DNA of 64,000 bases from Mucilaginibacter sp. (GCA_028288305.1 JAQBOA010000065.1:41643-105642), one strand, 5' to 3'; counted from the stretch's first letter, positions 16,715 through 26,077 are shown. Notes: generated by a model not told the origin, from the letters alone. Numbers and translations are program-made.

Positions 16715-17857
16715 TTAAAAGTGGGTACTTTGTGATTTTATATCAAATGCGTCTCTTAATCCAACTGTTACTAAGTTAAAAGCATATACCAATAACATAA
16801 TAGCTAAACCCGGCAAAATTGCAAGATAAGGAGAATCCATAACAATATAGCCATAATGTTCTTTAATCATACTTCCCCATGTAGGCATCGGTGGTTGCGC
16901 ACCAAACCCTAAAAAACTAAGCCCAGCTTCTAACAAAATTGCCGAAGCGAAATTTGATGACGCAAGTACTAATATTGGTCCTATTATATTAGGTAAAATA
17001 TGTCTGCTGATAATACGGCTGTTATTAAAACCCAGTGAACGTGCCGCTTCTATATACTCAACATGTTTTAAACTTAAAACCTGGCCGCGCACCAGGCGAG
17101 CTACTTCAACCCACATAGATAAACCTACAGCAATAAAAATTTGCCAAAGCCCCTTACCTAAAGCAAATGATATAGCTATAACCAGCAATAACGCTGGCAA
17201 TGCCCATAATATATTCATCAGCCAGCTTAGTGCGGCATCGGCCCAACCGCCAAAATAACCTGCTACTGCACCAATTGTAACGCCTAAAAGCATACTGATG
17301 ATTACAGACATTAAACCTACCGATAAAGAAACCCGTGTGCCCAATATCAGGCGGCTTAATAAATCGCGGCCGTAAATATCTGTTCCAAGCCAAAATGTTT
17401 TGTGAATAATCATAGCTGAAGGCCCCCGGAGGGTGGGTGGGATCTTATATACTCTCTTTTCAGGCTTGTCTTCAGCACCAATATATTCATCAACATAAAC
17501 TGAATCTTTTGTAAAGCGGTAATCAGTAATAGGAATATCCCGGTAAAACGATGGTTGGCCGTATAGCATTTTAGTAAAAATATTTACTGTATCAATAGGC
17601 TCACTTTTGCGAAGCCGGAGCATCATGAATTGGGAACCAGGTTTTTTAATGCTTAATTGAATAGTCATATTATTAGCCTGCGGTGTTGAATCGGGCATAA
17701 TTAAATATCCCAATATTGCTACAAGAATGGTAATGATTATAAACACCAGCCCGGCAACGGCAATTTTATTGCGTTTAAATATTTTCCAGGTACGGTTTGA
17801 TGGACTAAGATCAGTCAATTGCTTTCGGGGTCTTTTTGGGTTAAAGATAGTGAGCAA
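16715..17857 (-). CDS. OppC/DppC-type ABC transporter permease
   Basis: A 380-residue inner-membrane permease. It has an N-terminal OppC segment (SPSNRTWKIFKRNKIAVAGL), a first membrane helix, then about 100 residues of predicted periplasmic sequence before the conserved GTDIYGRDLLSRL. Several further helices follow, with the EAA loop EAARSLGFNNSRIISRHILP that contacts the ATPase. The usual partners (OppB, OppD/F, binding protein) are absent here, so it must work with subunits encoded elsewhere. The start is TTG. The long insertion is larger than in enterobacterial OppC, though I recall similar insertions in Bacteroidota homologues. Confidence 0.9.
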   Translation of the reverse strand: MLTIFNPKRPRKQLTDLSPSNRTWKIFKRNKIAVAGLVFIIITILVAILGYLIMPDSTPQANNMTIQLSIKKPGSQFMMLRLRKSEPIDTVNIFTKMLYGQPSFYRDIPITDYRFTKDSVYVDEYIGAEDKPEKRVYKIPPTLRGPSAMIIHKTFWLGTDIYGRDLLSRLILGTRVSLSVGLMSVIISMLLGVTIGAVAGYFGGWADAALSWLMNILWALPALLLVIAISFALGKGLWQIFIAVGLSMWVEVARLVRGQVLSLKHVEYIEAARSLGFNNSRIISRHILPNIIGPILVLASSNFASAILLEAGLSFLGFGAQPPMPTWGSMIKEHYGYIVMDSPYLAILPGLAIMLLVYAFNLVTVGLRDAFDIKSQSTHF

Positions 17858-17939
17858 CGTGCAGTTTTCAGTGTGCAGTGTGCAATTTTAGTTGAAGTTG
17901 GTAATTTAAGCCAACCCCCTGCTGCCAACTGCGCACTCA

Positions 17940-19070
17940 CTACTTCACCACCCTTTCTTTCCAGGTATAAGAACCTGTATTGCCCCGTAATCCTATGTAA
18001 ATTAAATATATTATATATAGCGGAATGGAGATTAAAAGTAATGTAATTAGTTTTTGACGTTTAAAAAAGGAGCTTACCGGCAGCAGAAAAACCAGTTCAG
18101 AGAGATAGATAATAAAAAATTGTACGGTAAAAAGTTTAAAAAAATAAAAATCGTAAAAGCCTAAACAAAAATTTAGAAGTACAGAAATATTAAACAGCCA
18201 TAAGCCCACTACCAGGGCTACCACTTTTTTATCTTTATATTTAACTGATTTTGAAGCCCAGCGCCGCCTTTGCTGCAAAAATTCTTTCAGTGTATGTTTA
18301 GCATGTGTAAATACCACCGCTTCATACAGTTTTAAAAAGCCAATTTTATTAGGGAAACGTTCAGCTACTTTTTGCAGCAGCAACTCATCATCGCCTGAGG
18401 CAAGATCATCAATGCCTTTAAAACCTCCTACCTCATAAAATACATCTTTACGGTAAGCAAGGTTGGCCCCATTACAGGTTGATGCATGGCCATTTCCAAT
18501 AAATGCGCCTCCGGTGCCAATCAGGGAATAAAACTCTAAAGTTTGCATCCGTTCAAATAAAGAGTGCTCTTCAAAATAGGTGACCGGCGATGAAATCATT
18601 ACAAGATTTGCACTTTCATAATAACCAACCATAGACGATAGCCATTTACTGCCCATACGGCAATCTGCATCGGTAGCTACCATCAGCTCGCCGGTTGATA
18701 GTTTAATTGCTTCTGATATAGCTTTTTTTTTATAAGAATTTAAAGGTTTGTCCTCATTTAACTTTAACAGCGTTACATTCTGACTGGCATAACTATTAAT
18801 AATTTCAGAAGTACGGTCGGTAGAATGATCATCAACTATAATTATTTCTGTAAGATGTTTTGGATAATCTTGTTTTAAAATATCTTCAATAGTTAAATGG
18901 ATTCTTTCCTCCTCATTGCGGGCTGCTATTAATATGGTGACCTTCGTATTAAATCCTGAAAGTTTTATTTGAGGGCGCTTTAAAGCATTCCATCCTTTTA
19001 TAAGATAGATCAATACCGACAGAAATAATACTGTAAGCACTATTGATATTATACTAATAAGTACGGTCAA
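17940..19070 (-). CDS. glycosyltransferase family 2 membrane protein
   Basis: A 376-residue processive-type GT2. One N-terminal membrane helix (ISIISIVLTVLFLSVLIYLI) precedes the catalytic domain with VTILIAARNEEE, IIIVDDHSTDRT, the metal-binding ATDADC and the acceptor-site QRRRW. At least two C-terminal membrane helices close the protein. It probably adds a sugar to a lipid or exported glycan. The start overlaps the end of the upstream flippase-like gene by 17 bases, so they form one operon and likely act on the same lipid or glycan. The overlap supports the ATG used. Confidence 0.9.
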   Translation of the reverse strand: MTVLISIISIVLTVLFLSVLIYLIKGWNALKRPQIKLSGFNTKVTILIAARNEEERIHLTIEDILKQDYPKHLTEIIIVDDHSTDRTSEIINSYASQNVTLLKLNEDKPLNSYKKKAISEAIKLSTGELMVATDADCRMGSKWLSSMVGYYESANLVMISSPVTYFEEHSLFERMQTLEFYSLIGTGGAFIGNGHASTCNGANLAYRKDVFYEVGGFKGIDDLASGDDELLLQKVAERFPNKIGFLKLYEAVVFTHAKHTLKEFLQQRRRWASKSVKYKDKKVVALVVGLWLFNISVLLNFCLGFYDFYFFKLFTVQFFIIYLSELVFLLPVSSFFKRQKLITLLLISIPLYIIYLIYIGLRGNTGSYTWKERVVK

Positions 19071-20028
19071 AGAATTTTAATTTTAAAACGAAAACAGAAC
19101 CTAAAACAGCCGGGATCAAAAGGTTAATTATATATATGAGCGAAACAGCTACCACAACCGCAATAGTTTTATCGGTTACATAACCAAATAAGGTAATTGA
19201 AATAGAGCTCCTTACACCAATGTCTATTATATCTAACGATGGGATAGCCGATTGAATAAAGAAAAAAACAAACATCAGTAAAGTCATCTGTAAAAGAGGT
19301 ATCTGTGGTATTAACAGATGAATGATGAGGTAATATTGAAAAGTAAAAACAAGAAAACGGGCGAGGCAGAACCACATAATATTTAAAAGCTCAGCCGCTT
19401 TGTATTTACCCATAATAGCGAAAAAACGATGATACTTTTTTAGGAACTTGATGCTGTTTAATAGCGATACCATCCATTTAATATTAAAATAAAAGGTGAG
19501 CATCAATATTATAAACATTAAGGCAATAATGGTTATTCCAAGCATCAGCCAGAGGTTAAGATGTATAAAGGAATATAAAAACCATACTAAGGCGCCTGCC
19601 CCCAAAACATTGGTAATAACATTTTGTCCGAAGGAGCCTACAGCCATAGCGAATATACCATGTATGCGTTTTCTGTTTGGTAAAAACATTACCCTGCCTC
19701 CATATTCGCCAATACGGTTAGGTGTAAATACCGCCCAGGTTAAACCGCAAAAAACCGATTCTATAGCCTTCCATACCGAAATTGGGTACAGTTCCCTGGT
19801 TAAATGCCACCACTTTAATGATTCGAGCACCCAATTTAGGATCATCAGTAGTACAATAAAGGTCATTGTAAAAACTACTTTATTGTAAGGTATATGAATT
19901 ACCAGGTTATAGAACTCCTGTAAATTATCGTTATTTTTTAATATGCGGTGATAAATAAAAAAAAACGCAAGCAGTAATATAACAAACTTAAGCAGGTAGG
20001 AGAGTAATTTTTTAGCTTTAGTGATCAA
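19054..20028 (-). CDS. flippase-like integral membrane protein (LPG synthase transmembrane / UPF0104 type)
   Basis: A 324-residue protein with about eight hydrophobic helices. It shows the pattern of the lysylphosphatidylglycerol synthase membrane domain: FCGLTWAVFTPNRIGEYGGRVMFL early on and a late SIPSLDIIDIGVRSSISITLFGY segment. Family members move or modify lipids, and without the soluble MprF domain this one is more likely a flippase or a partner of a glycosyltransferase. It is upstream of and overlaps the GT2 gene. The start codon is TTG, as no ATG lies upstream in frame. Confidence 0.82.
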   Translation of the reverse strand: MITKAKKLLSYLLKFVILLLAFFFIYHRILKNNDNLQEFYNLVIHIPYNKVVFTMTFIVLLMILNWVLESLKWWHLTRELYPISVWKAIESVFCGLTWAVFTPNRIGEYGGRVMFLPNRKRIHGIFAMAVGSFGQNVITNVLGAGALVWFLYSFIHLNLWLMLGITIIALMFIILMLTFYFNIKWMVSLLNSIKFLKKYHRFFAIMGKYKAAELLNIMWFCLARFLVFTFQYYLIIHLLIPQIPLLQMTLLMFVFFFIQSAIPSLDIIDIGVRSSISITLFGYVTDKTIAVVVAVSLIYIINLLIPAVLGSVFVLKLKFFDRTY

Positions 20029-20059
20029 TACCGGATATTTTGTGCAATGTTACAGGAAT

Positions 20060-20222
20060 GATTTCGGATTCCGGAATTTCGATTTCGAATTTGTTTTATT
20101 TCAGAATTTCAATTCGAATATATGAGAATTAAAAGCTGGAACAACCAGGTTCTTAAAGATTTAATTAAATCACTTCTTCCTATCTAATTCCGAAATTGAA
20201 AATCCGAAATCCGAAATTTCTT
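20060..20222. repeat. 'TTTCGGATTTCGGATTTTC' inverted-repeat region
   Basis: GATTTCGGATTCCGGAATTTC at the left end (split across 20058-20079) mirrors AATCCGAAATCCGAAATTTC at 20203-20222. The gap has no gene. The right arm ends at the dienelactone hydrolase stop. Confidence 0.7.
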
Positions 20223-20223
20223 C

Positions 20224-21069
20224 CTACTTCAACCTCGCTTTCAAAAACTCAATAGTACGTGCATAAGCATCTTTGGTTGCTTCGCTGTTATATACAGGGT
20301 TACTTGGATTTGCAAAAGCATGATCTGCATCATACTGGTGCAGGTATAGTTTTTTACCTGCTGCTTTCATATCTTCTGCAAATTTGGCAACAACCTTTGT
20401 GTTTATCCATTGATCTTTATTGGCAAAATTACCAAGCACATCGCAATTCAGGGTTTTTAAACGGTTAATATCCTGCTCGGGCATACCGTAATACATTACA
20501 CAAGCAACTGCCTGCTTGCCGGCAATCAGGGCAGTCTGCAAGCTCCAGCCGCCGCCAAAACACCAGCCTAAAGTAGCAATATGTGCTTTGGGCCCTACAT
20601 AAGCAATAGCTCCATTTATAATAGCTTTAGCCCGGTCTTCTTTTACACCCTGCATCAATTTGCCTGCATCTTCGCGGGTAGTAGCAACCTGGCCGTCATA
20701 AAGGTCGAGATCAACAATGTTTACATTGCCCAAATCGTTATAGATTTTTTCAGATTCTTTTTTAACAAAATCGTTAAGCCCCCAATACTCATGTATAACT
20801 AAAATATAATTTTCAGTCGGTCTTCTGGCTTTCAGTATGTAAGCATGAGCTTCTTTGCCATCGGGAGTTTTGTAATCAATGGTTTTACCGATGCTGCTCT
20901 GAAAACGCATTTTCAAGGGATTTTTATGCGACATTATAAACTCCTTATTGGATGCCAGCATTGCAAATTGTTGTGTGGCAGAAGGCTTTGCGCAGCAAGC
21001 CATTTTGCTTTGACTAAAAGCAAAAACACTGCAAAAGAGGAGCAGTGTTAAGAATAAAAACTTTTTCAT
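20224..21069 (-). CDS. secreted dienelactone hydrolase family protein
   Basis: A 281-residue alpha/beta hydrolase with an N-terminal signal peptide (KKFLFLTLLLFCSVFAFSQ). The nucleophile elbow is GWCFGGGWSLQ, with Cys instead of Ser as in true dienelactone hydrolases. The acid lies in the LGNFANKDQWINTK region and the His in LHQYDADHAFANP. The oxyanion region ILVIHEYWGLND is conserved. It probably acts on an ester or lactone in the periplasm; the natural substrate is unknown. It appears monocistronic. Confidence 0.9.
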   Translation of the reverse strand: MKKFLFLTLLLFCSVFAFSQSKMACCAKPSATQQFAMLASNKEFIMSHKNPLKMRFQSSIGKTIDYKTPDGKEAHAYILKARRPTENYILVIHEYWGLNDFVKKESEKIYNDLGNVNIVDLDLYDGQVATTREDAGKLMQGVKEDRAKAIINGAIAYVGPKAHIATLGWCFGGGWSLQTALIAGKQAVACVMYYGMPEQDINRLKTLNCDVLGNFANKDQWINTKVVAKFAEDMKAAGKKLYLHQYDADHAFANPSNPVYNSEATKDAYARTIEFLKARLK

Positions 21070-21320
21070 GGTAGTGATTTTTAAGTTGAGTTTTTAGTAC
21101 ACCGTTAAGTGTTTCAACAACCAATATTAGGGTATTTTTGTTTGAAAATTTGTAATGGTTAGGTTATTTTTATCTTGATCGTTGATTAAGCTGATTTATG
21201 GATTTGCGTTGATTACTGTGGAAAAGACTTCGGAGTTTTTAAAACATCAAGTCTGATAGCAATTTTTAAATTTAAATATCGTAATTCGTTAATCTAAAAC
21301 CAACCCAATCCCTCATTAAC

Positions 21321-21758
21321 TTATAACTTTTTCAATGATACAAACAGCTCTGCCTGTATTTTCCATATGCCATCAATTTTTCGCCACATAGCCGAGTAAT
21401 TTCCTCCTTTGCTATATGAGTTTTTCGCTGTCCATGAACCAGTTTCCCATGCCATTATCCCATTATCACCAATTGTAATAGTTACAGGGCTTCTTACATA
21501 TGACACAATCGCATTAGTTTTAAATAATTCTTTCCAACTGGCAATTATTGCATCCGCGCCTATTAAAGTTGTTCCCCTGCCTATAGTCTGAGTAAAATCA
21601 GCTAACCAATATTTAGACATGCCATCAACATCATGCTTGGCAATTGCGGCATTTGAAGCTCCTCTTGAAGCTTTAATAGCGTTAATATCCTCCTGTTCGC
21701 TGCCTTGGGCAAAAGCAAATTGAGTTAAAAGTAAAAAACCGACTAAATGTTTAAGCAT
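21321..21758 (-). CDS. secreted NTF2-like (DUF4440/SnoaL-type) protein
   Basis: A 145-residue protein with a signal peptide (MLKHLVGFLLLTQFAFAQ). The mature part follows the NTF2-like cone fold of DUF4440: a helix INAIKASRGASNAAIAKHD, then VDGMSKYWLADFTQT, GADAIIASWKELF, GIMAWETGSW and the last strand WRKIDGIWKIQAELF. The family includes binding and enzymatic members, and nothing here identifies a ligand. It stands alone between repeats. Confidence 0.8.
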   Translation of the reverse strand: MLKHLVGFLLLTQFAFAQGSEQEDINAIKASRGASNAAIAKHDVDGMSKYWLADFTQTIGRGTTLIGADAIIASWKELFKTNAIVSYVRSPVTITIGDNGIMAWETGSWTAKNSYSKGGNYSAMWRKIDGIWKIQAELFVSLKKL

Positions 21759-21821
21759 GTCCTAACGGATTTAATGTAGATTTTGAAAGATAACATTAAT
21801 CAAAGTAAAACTGAAACGGCC

Positions 21822-22013
21822 TGGGTGCAATTCAAATTGTCGCTAATTTGGCTAAAGCCTCATTTATTTAAAATCTTTTTATCCGTTGGCTGAAGCCAAC
21901 GGCAATGATAAAAAATTCATTGCCGTCCCATTTATGGGACGGTTAAGGAGAGATGAAGCGTCAAAGGCTTTAGCCAAATAAACCGAGGTTAGCGACAATT
22001 TGGATTGCACCCA
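21822..22013. repeat. 192-bp cruciform-like element with three inner hairpins
   Basis: The outer arms TGGGTGCAATTCAAATTGTC and GACAATTTGGATTGCACCCA pair over about 20 bp, and the next segments TTTGGCTAAAGCC and GGCTTTAGCCAAA also pair. Inside are three hairpins: CCGTTGGCTGAAGCCAACGG (21883-21902), GGCAATG/CATTGCC (21901-21923), and CCGTCCCATTTATGGGACGG (21923-21942). It lies between the NTF2-like gene and the SNF2 gene and encodes nothing obvious. Confidence 0.88.
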
Positions 22014-22040
22014 ACTGCCTTGATTCTTTCAATCTCCAGC

Positions 22041-24941
22041 CTACCCCAATATTTCCTTAATATCCTCCACCGAAAGTGATTTAATAAAGCTTTCTTCAGT
22101 AGTAATGAGTGAACGGGCTACGCTGAGTTTGCGCTGCTGCAGAGCCAGGATTTTTTCTTCAACAGTGTCTTTGGTGATGAATTTATAGATAAACACATTT
22201 TTGGTTTGGCCTATGCGGTGGGTACGGTCGATGGCTTGCTGTTCAACTGCCGGGTTCCACCATGGGTCGAGGATAAAAACATAATCAGCTTCGGTTAAAT
22301 TGAGCCCTACGCCACCGGCTTTTATTGATATTAGAAACACCCTTGTTTTTACATCTTCCTGAAATTGTTGTACCACATCGCCCCGGTTTTGCGTGCTGCC
22401 ATCCAGGTACACGTAAGGAATGTTTTCTTCGTCGAAATAATCCCTGTATATATTCAGCTGTTTTACAAACTGTGAAAATATAAGCACCTTATGGCCGCCT
22501 TCGAGTACGTTAGAAAGTGTATGCACTACGTTTTCGAACTTACCCGAATCACCTTCATAATCCTGATCAATCATAACCGGGTGATTGGCAATTTGTCTTA
22601 ATTTAATTAAGCCCTGCAAAACATGTATCTGTGATTTGGCAAAGGTGCCGTCTTCCAGGCTCTTTAAAAGTTCGTTCCGGTATTCAGATTTTACTTTTTC
22701 ATAAACGGAGGCTTGCTCTTCACTCATCTGGCAATAAAACAAGTTCTCGGTTTTTGGCGGCAATTCAGGAGCTACCTGTTCCTTGGTACGGCGTAAAACA
22801 AATGGTTTTATCAGCGCCTGTAGTTTACGGGCTTTTTCCTCATCTTTTTTCTTTTCGATAGGTGTTACAAATTCATTCTGAAAATACTGCTGAATACCAA
22901 GTAAACCCGGATTAATAAATGACATTTGCGTCCACAGGTCATTTACAGAATTTTCAACCGGCGTACCGCTTAATATCAGTTTAAAACGTGATTTTAACTG
23001 CTTAACCGCCTGGAATGATTTTGATGAAGGATTTTTAATATTCTGGCTCTCATCCAATATTAAGTAATCAAAAAAGTATGAGTTCAATAATTCAATATCT
23101 ATACGGCTTATGCCATAGGTAGTGATCACTACATCATAATTTGTAAACACCTCCAGGGATTTATAACGAAATGTTCCAGTGTGTACCATCAGCTTTAGCT
23201 GTGGTGTGAACTTTTTAGCCTCATTAAGCCAGTTGTATATCAGCGAGGTTGGCATTATAACAAGTGAGGTGCTTTTACTACCGGCAGCTTCTGTATCCTC
23301 TTTATGTTTTTGCAGCAGGGCTAGAGTTTGAATGGTTTTACCCAAGCCCATATCATCCGCAAGACAGCCGCCAAAATGATAATGCTTTAAAAAATGAAAC
23401 CAATTATAACCTGCCTTTTGGTAAGGCCTTAAATGTCCTGCAAAATTACGGGGTAACTCAATATCTTCCAATTGCTCAAAATCAGTTAATTTTTGAAGTT
23501 TACGGTTCATGGTAATGCCTGCCATTTCCCCTTCGGCCAGATCGTTCACTAAACCAATATGATGCCGGCGCAGTTTAAGGCCATCACCGCCTTCTGTAAA
23601 ATGCAGCAGGTTGCCAAACTGGGAAAACCATTTTTCGGGTATTACTGCTATCTCTCCGGAAGGAAGTATAAACTCTTTTTTATGATTTAGAATATGATTT
23701 TTTAGCTGTATGAAAGGGATGCGGTATGTTCCAAAATATACGTAGGCATTAATATCGAACCAGTCGTTATTTTCTTTAACCTCCAGGTCTATTTTAGTGT
23801 TGCCAAATACATAGCGTTTTTGGCCGTTCGAGGCGGGCTGTTCAATTTCAAAACCTTGCTCTGTTAGCGTATCGTAATGCTGGTTTATCCATTCAAATAT
23901 TGAAAATGAACGGTCAGCATCCTCATCATTGGTATCCACCTCAAGGTTTTGAAATAAGGACGAAGCAGTTTTTAGGCCCATTTCTTCCAGCTGGTGGAAT
24001 TTATTCTTTTCCCATGATACTGACCTTTTAATACGGTGAAAAGTATAATTATCTCCATCACGCTCCATCCGTACCGACACGTGCCTTTCATCGCCATATG
24101 AAAAAAGATACCCTGCATATTTGAAACAAAGCTGCAGTTGCGAAGTGCCGCCTTCTATATAAATTGGTTTTAAAATGGGCCTGGCGTCGTATTTTTCAGT
24201 GTTAATCGTAAAGCCCTCGGCGTATACATGGTGTTTTTCAATAAGCGGCGCCACAAACTTTTCAAAATACGACTGTTCTGACGAACGAGGGACTGCTATA
24301 TAACGTTTGTTCAAGAAGGGGAATAGTTTTTTTCCTTCAATTTCCTTCTCAAAATAATAAAGGGTATCATCAAGCAGCATCCATGCCGGGTGGTTACAAA
24401 TTATTTCGGCATTTTTAAACATAAACTCAATGCGCATGCCCTGGTACTTTATGGTAGGAAAGTACCGGATCTCTTCTTCATTGCGCCTGAAATGGAAAAG
24501 TACGGTTGCGGCCTCAGTGGCAATTTGCAATTTTTTTTCTGCAGGGTATCCTTCTTTACTCATCAGGTAAAGCTGTTTATCTCCCAGCATACTTAAAGCC
24601 TCGGCCATGCGTTTTTCCATCTTTGGCCTGATGGTATCAAAAAGTTGTTCGTTAAAAATTTTGGTAAAAAACTCAAAAGGGCGGATTGGTTTTTTGTGAA
24701 ATCTTTTTATGATGTTACCCTGTTCTAATTCTTCTAATATTTTAACCAGTTTAAGATCGGTTTCATCAATACAATGAATAAATTCTTTAGCAGTATTAGA
24801 GAATAATCGCTGGTGAGTTAATGAAAATTCGCCATTGGGGTTAAGCTGAACAATGTGCGGTTCAATAACGTACGACAAGTATTCGTGCCGGGCTATGGCA
24901 TAAATTATTTGGCAAGGTTTACTGCTGTCGACACGTAGCAT
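22041..24941 (-). CDS. SNF2-family DEAD/DEAH-box helicase
   Basis: A 966-residue Swi2/Snf2 ATPase. The first 480 or so residues are a family-specific N-terminal region without a clear motif. The motor has DDMGLGKTIQTLALL (motif I, near 533), VVITTYG (Ia/Ib region), LILDESQNIKN (motif II), LSGTPVENS (III), KVLIFSQF and, in the second lobe, FLISIKAGGVGLNLTEADYV, DPWWNPAVEQQAIDRTHRIGQ (V-VI; the last block is 21 residues ending in Q). It translocates on double-stranded DNA. Bacterial members such as RapA act on RNA polymerase, but this one has no RapA-specific domains, so its role is open. Confidence 0.93.
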   Translation of the reverse strand: MLRVDSSKPCQIIYAIARHEYLSYVIEPHIVQLNPNGEFSLTHQRLFSNTAKEFIHCIDETDLKLVKILEELEQGNIIKRFHKKPIRPFEFFTKIFNEQLFDTIRPKMEKRMAEALSMLGDKQLYLMSKEGYPAEKKLQIATEAATVLFHFRRNEEEIRYFPTIKYQGMRIEFMFKNAEIICNHPAWMLLDDTLYYFEKEIEGKKLFPFLNKRYIAVPRSSEQSYFEKFVAPLIEKHHVYAEGFTINTEKYDARPILKPIYIEGGTSQLQLCFKYAGYLFSYGDERHVSVRMERDGDNYTFHRIKRSVSWEKNKFHQLEEMGLKTASSLFQNLEVDTNDEDADRSFSIFEWINQHYDTLTEQGFEIEQPASNGQKRYVFGNTKIDLEVKENNDWFDINAYVYFGTYRIPFIQLKNHILNHKKEFILPSGEIAVIPEKWFSQFGNLLHFTEGGDGLKLRRHHIGLVNDLAEGEMAGITMNRKLQKLTDFEQLEDIELPRNFAGHLRPYQKAGYNWFHFLKHYHFGGCLADDMGLGKTIQTLALLQKHKEDTEAAGSKSTSLVIMPTSLIYNWLNEAKKFTPQLKLMVHTGTFRYKSLEVFTNYDVVITTYGISRIDIELLNSYFFDYLILDESQNIKNPSSKSFQAVKQLKSRFKLILSGTPVENSVNDLWTQMSFINPGLLGIQQYFQNEFVTPIEKKKDEEKARKLQALIKPFVLRRTKEQVAPELPPKTENLFYCQMSEEQASVYEKVKSEYRNELLKSLEDGTFAKSQIHVLQGLIKLRQIANHPVMIDQDYEGDSGKFENVVHTLSNVLEGGHKVLIFSQFVKQLNIYRDYFDEENIPYVYLDGSTQNRGDVVQQFQEDVKTRVFLISIKAGGVGLNLTEADYVFILDPWWNPAVEQQAIDRTHRIGQTKNVFIYKFITKDTVEEKILALQQRKLSVARSLITTEESFIKSLSVEDIKEILG

Positions 24942-25082
24942 AGTTTCTGATAAAAAAATTATTAGAAGCTACATCAACAAAAAATTCAAACGTAATTAGA
25001 ATTTACTGTAACTAAAAATGTTTCGTGTTAAATAATTGTAAACAGCATAAATATCGTTAATCAAAACTATAAAGCATAAAAA

Positions 25083-25105
25083 AAGCCTAATCGCTTAGGC
25101 TTTCT
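25083..25105 (-). terminator. intrinsic terminator of the 25111 gene
   Basis: AAAGCCTAA and TTAGGCTTT form a stem with a 4-base loop. On the minus strand it is followed by a T-run, 6 bases after the stop of the small secreted protein gene. Confidence 0.8.
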
Positions 25106-25110
25106 TTATT

Positions 25111-25332
25111 TTAACTGTTATATCCGTTATTTCTTTGGCGATGATGGGATCTTTTATGTGAATAGTGTCTGCCGTGATGTGAACTATAACCGTTCCGGTT
25201 ACTATAGCCACTATTTCTTTGCCCAGCCTGATTTGAATGGTCCCTTTGTTGATTTGAACGATCATCTTGTTGCGCAAAAGATGCTGTGATTGCCATTATT
25301 GTAATGGCAATCATTAATAAGAGCTTTTTCAT
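25111..25332 (-). CDS. small secreted Gln/Arg/His-rich protein
   Basis: A 73-residue protein: a signal peptide (KKLLLMIAITIMAITASFAQ) and a very polar mature part rich in Gln, Arg, His, Asn, Ser and Tyr, with HGRHYSHKRSHHRQR near the end. No fold is suggested and it is probably disordered. The His-rich stretch could bind metal, which is only a guess. It has its own terminator, which supports a real, independently transcribed gene. Another frame over the same bases looks less protein-like. Confidence 0.72.
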   Translation of the reverse strand: MKKLLLMIAITIMAITASFAQQDDRSNQQRDHSNQAGQRNSGYSNRNGYSSHHGRHYSHKRSHHRQRNNGYNS

Positions 25333-25460
25333 AAATTAGATTTATTAATTTTAAGTTATATATAAGTACAGTCGTTTTCTCTAATTGTTTTAAATCTTTC
25401 ATGATCTTATATTTATATAAAATAGATTAATTAATAAGAAATGATTTCAAATCAATCATA

Positions 25461-25883
25461 ATGACTAAAGAATTTCTCTACAATTTTATAAAGCAGCAGA
25501 ACTTAGCTGTGATCTCCACTTTATCAAAAGAGCATAAGCCCGAAGCTGCGCTTGTTGGGTTTGCTATTTCTAAGGATTTGGAAATTGTTTTTGATACCGT
25601 TAAAACATCGCGTAAGTATAAAAACCTTTTACAAAACCATTTTGTGGCTGTTGTAATTGGATGGGATAATGAAACTACTGTACAATATGAAGGAATTGCA
25701 ACTGAATTAAGCGGAGAAGAGGCGGATTATTATAAAGAAATATACTTTGAGGTATATAAAGACGGTCGTGAACGTGCTGAAACCTGGCCGGATATTGTTC
25801 ATTTTAAGATTACACCAACCTGGATACGCTATAGTAACTTTAATGAGCCTGTGGTTATTGAGGAGGTTAGGGGGCCGTTTTAA
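25461..25883 (+). CDS. pyridoxamine 5'-phosphate oxidase family protein
   Basis: A 140-residue split beta-barrel flavin/heme-binding type protein. It starts with FLYNFIKQQNLAVISTLSKEHKPEAALVGFA, a standard PNPOx-like N-terminus, then IVFDTVKTSRKYKNLLQN, VAVVIGWDNETTVQYEGIA and a C-terminal HFKITPTWIRYSNF. Such proteins bind FMN, F420 or haem and often act in stress or redox reactions. The substrate is unknown. Small size and lack of the PLP pathway residues argue against a true PdxH. Confidence 0.85.
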   Translation: MTKEFLYNFIKQQNLAVISTLSKEHKPEAALVGFAISKDLEIVFDTVKTSRKYKNLLQNHFVAVVIGWDNETTVQYEGIATELSGEEADYYKEIYFEVYKDGRERAETWPDIVHFKITPTWIRYSNFNEPVVIEEVRGPF

Positions 25884-25887
25884 AATA

Positions 25888-25913
25888 GTAGAGACGCGAC
25901 GCATCGCGTCTAC
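25888..25913. repeat. short 'GAGACGCGACGCATCGCGTC' hairpin
   Basis: GTAGAGACGCG and CGCGTCTAC pair around ACGCAT. It lies between two convergent genes and overlaps the stop codon of the mini-gene at 25910, so it may act as a bidirectional terminator. This is a common repeat word in Bacteroidota as far as I know. Confidence 0.75.
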
Positions 25914-26077
25914 CTAGTGTTCTTTATTGAATCCTCTGGTGAACCAACCTTATGCAACATTTTATTTGCTTTAGTAAGCTTTTCAGGAAACAATTCGACA
26001 TTATCATACTTATCCAATGACTTGTCAATGCGTACCGTTGGTACTTTTCTTTTAAAATCATCTTTCATTGATCCCAT
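25910..26077 (-). CDS. mini-protein, paralogue of the one at 27301-27423
   Basis: A 55-residue frame (52 if the second ATG at 26068 is used). The core RKVPTVRIDKSLDKYDNVEL, then FPEKLTKANKMLHKVG, is highly similar to a 40-residue frame on the other side of the DUF1016 gene: 19 of 39 aligned residues are identical, with no gaps. Conservation at protein level with diverged DNA indicates that both are translated. It is basic, likely helical, has no signal peptide and I recognise no family. It runs divergently from the DUF1016 gene and ends inside a GC-rich hairpin. Confidence 0.6.
   Translation of the reverse strand: MGSMKDDFKRKVPTVRIDKSLDKYDNVELFPEKLTKANKMLHKVGSPEDSIKNTR

Noticed and set aside
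25095..25277. A second frame over the small secreted protein
   Set aside because: Isoleucine-rich with no signal peptide. The alternative frame has a clear signal peptide and terminator placement.
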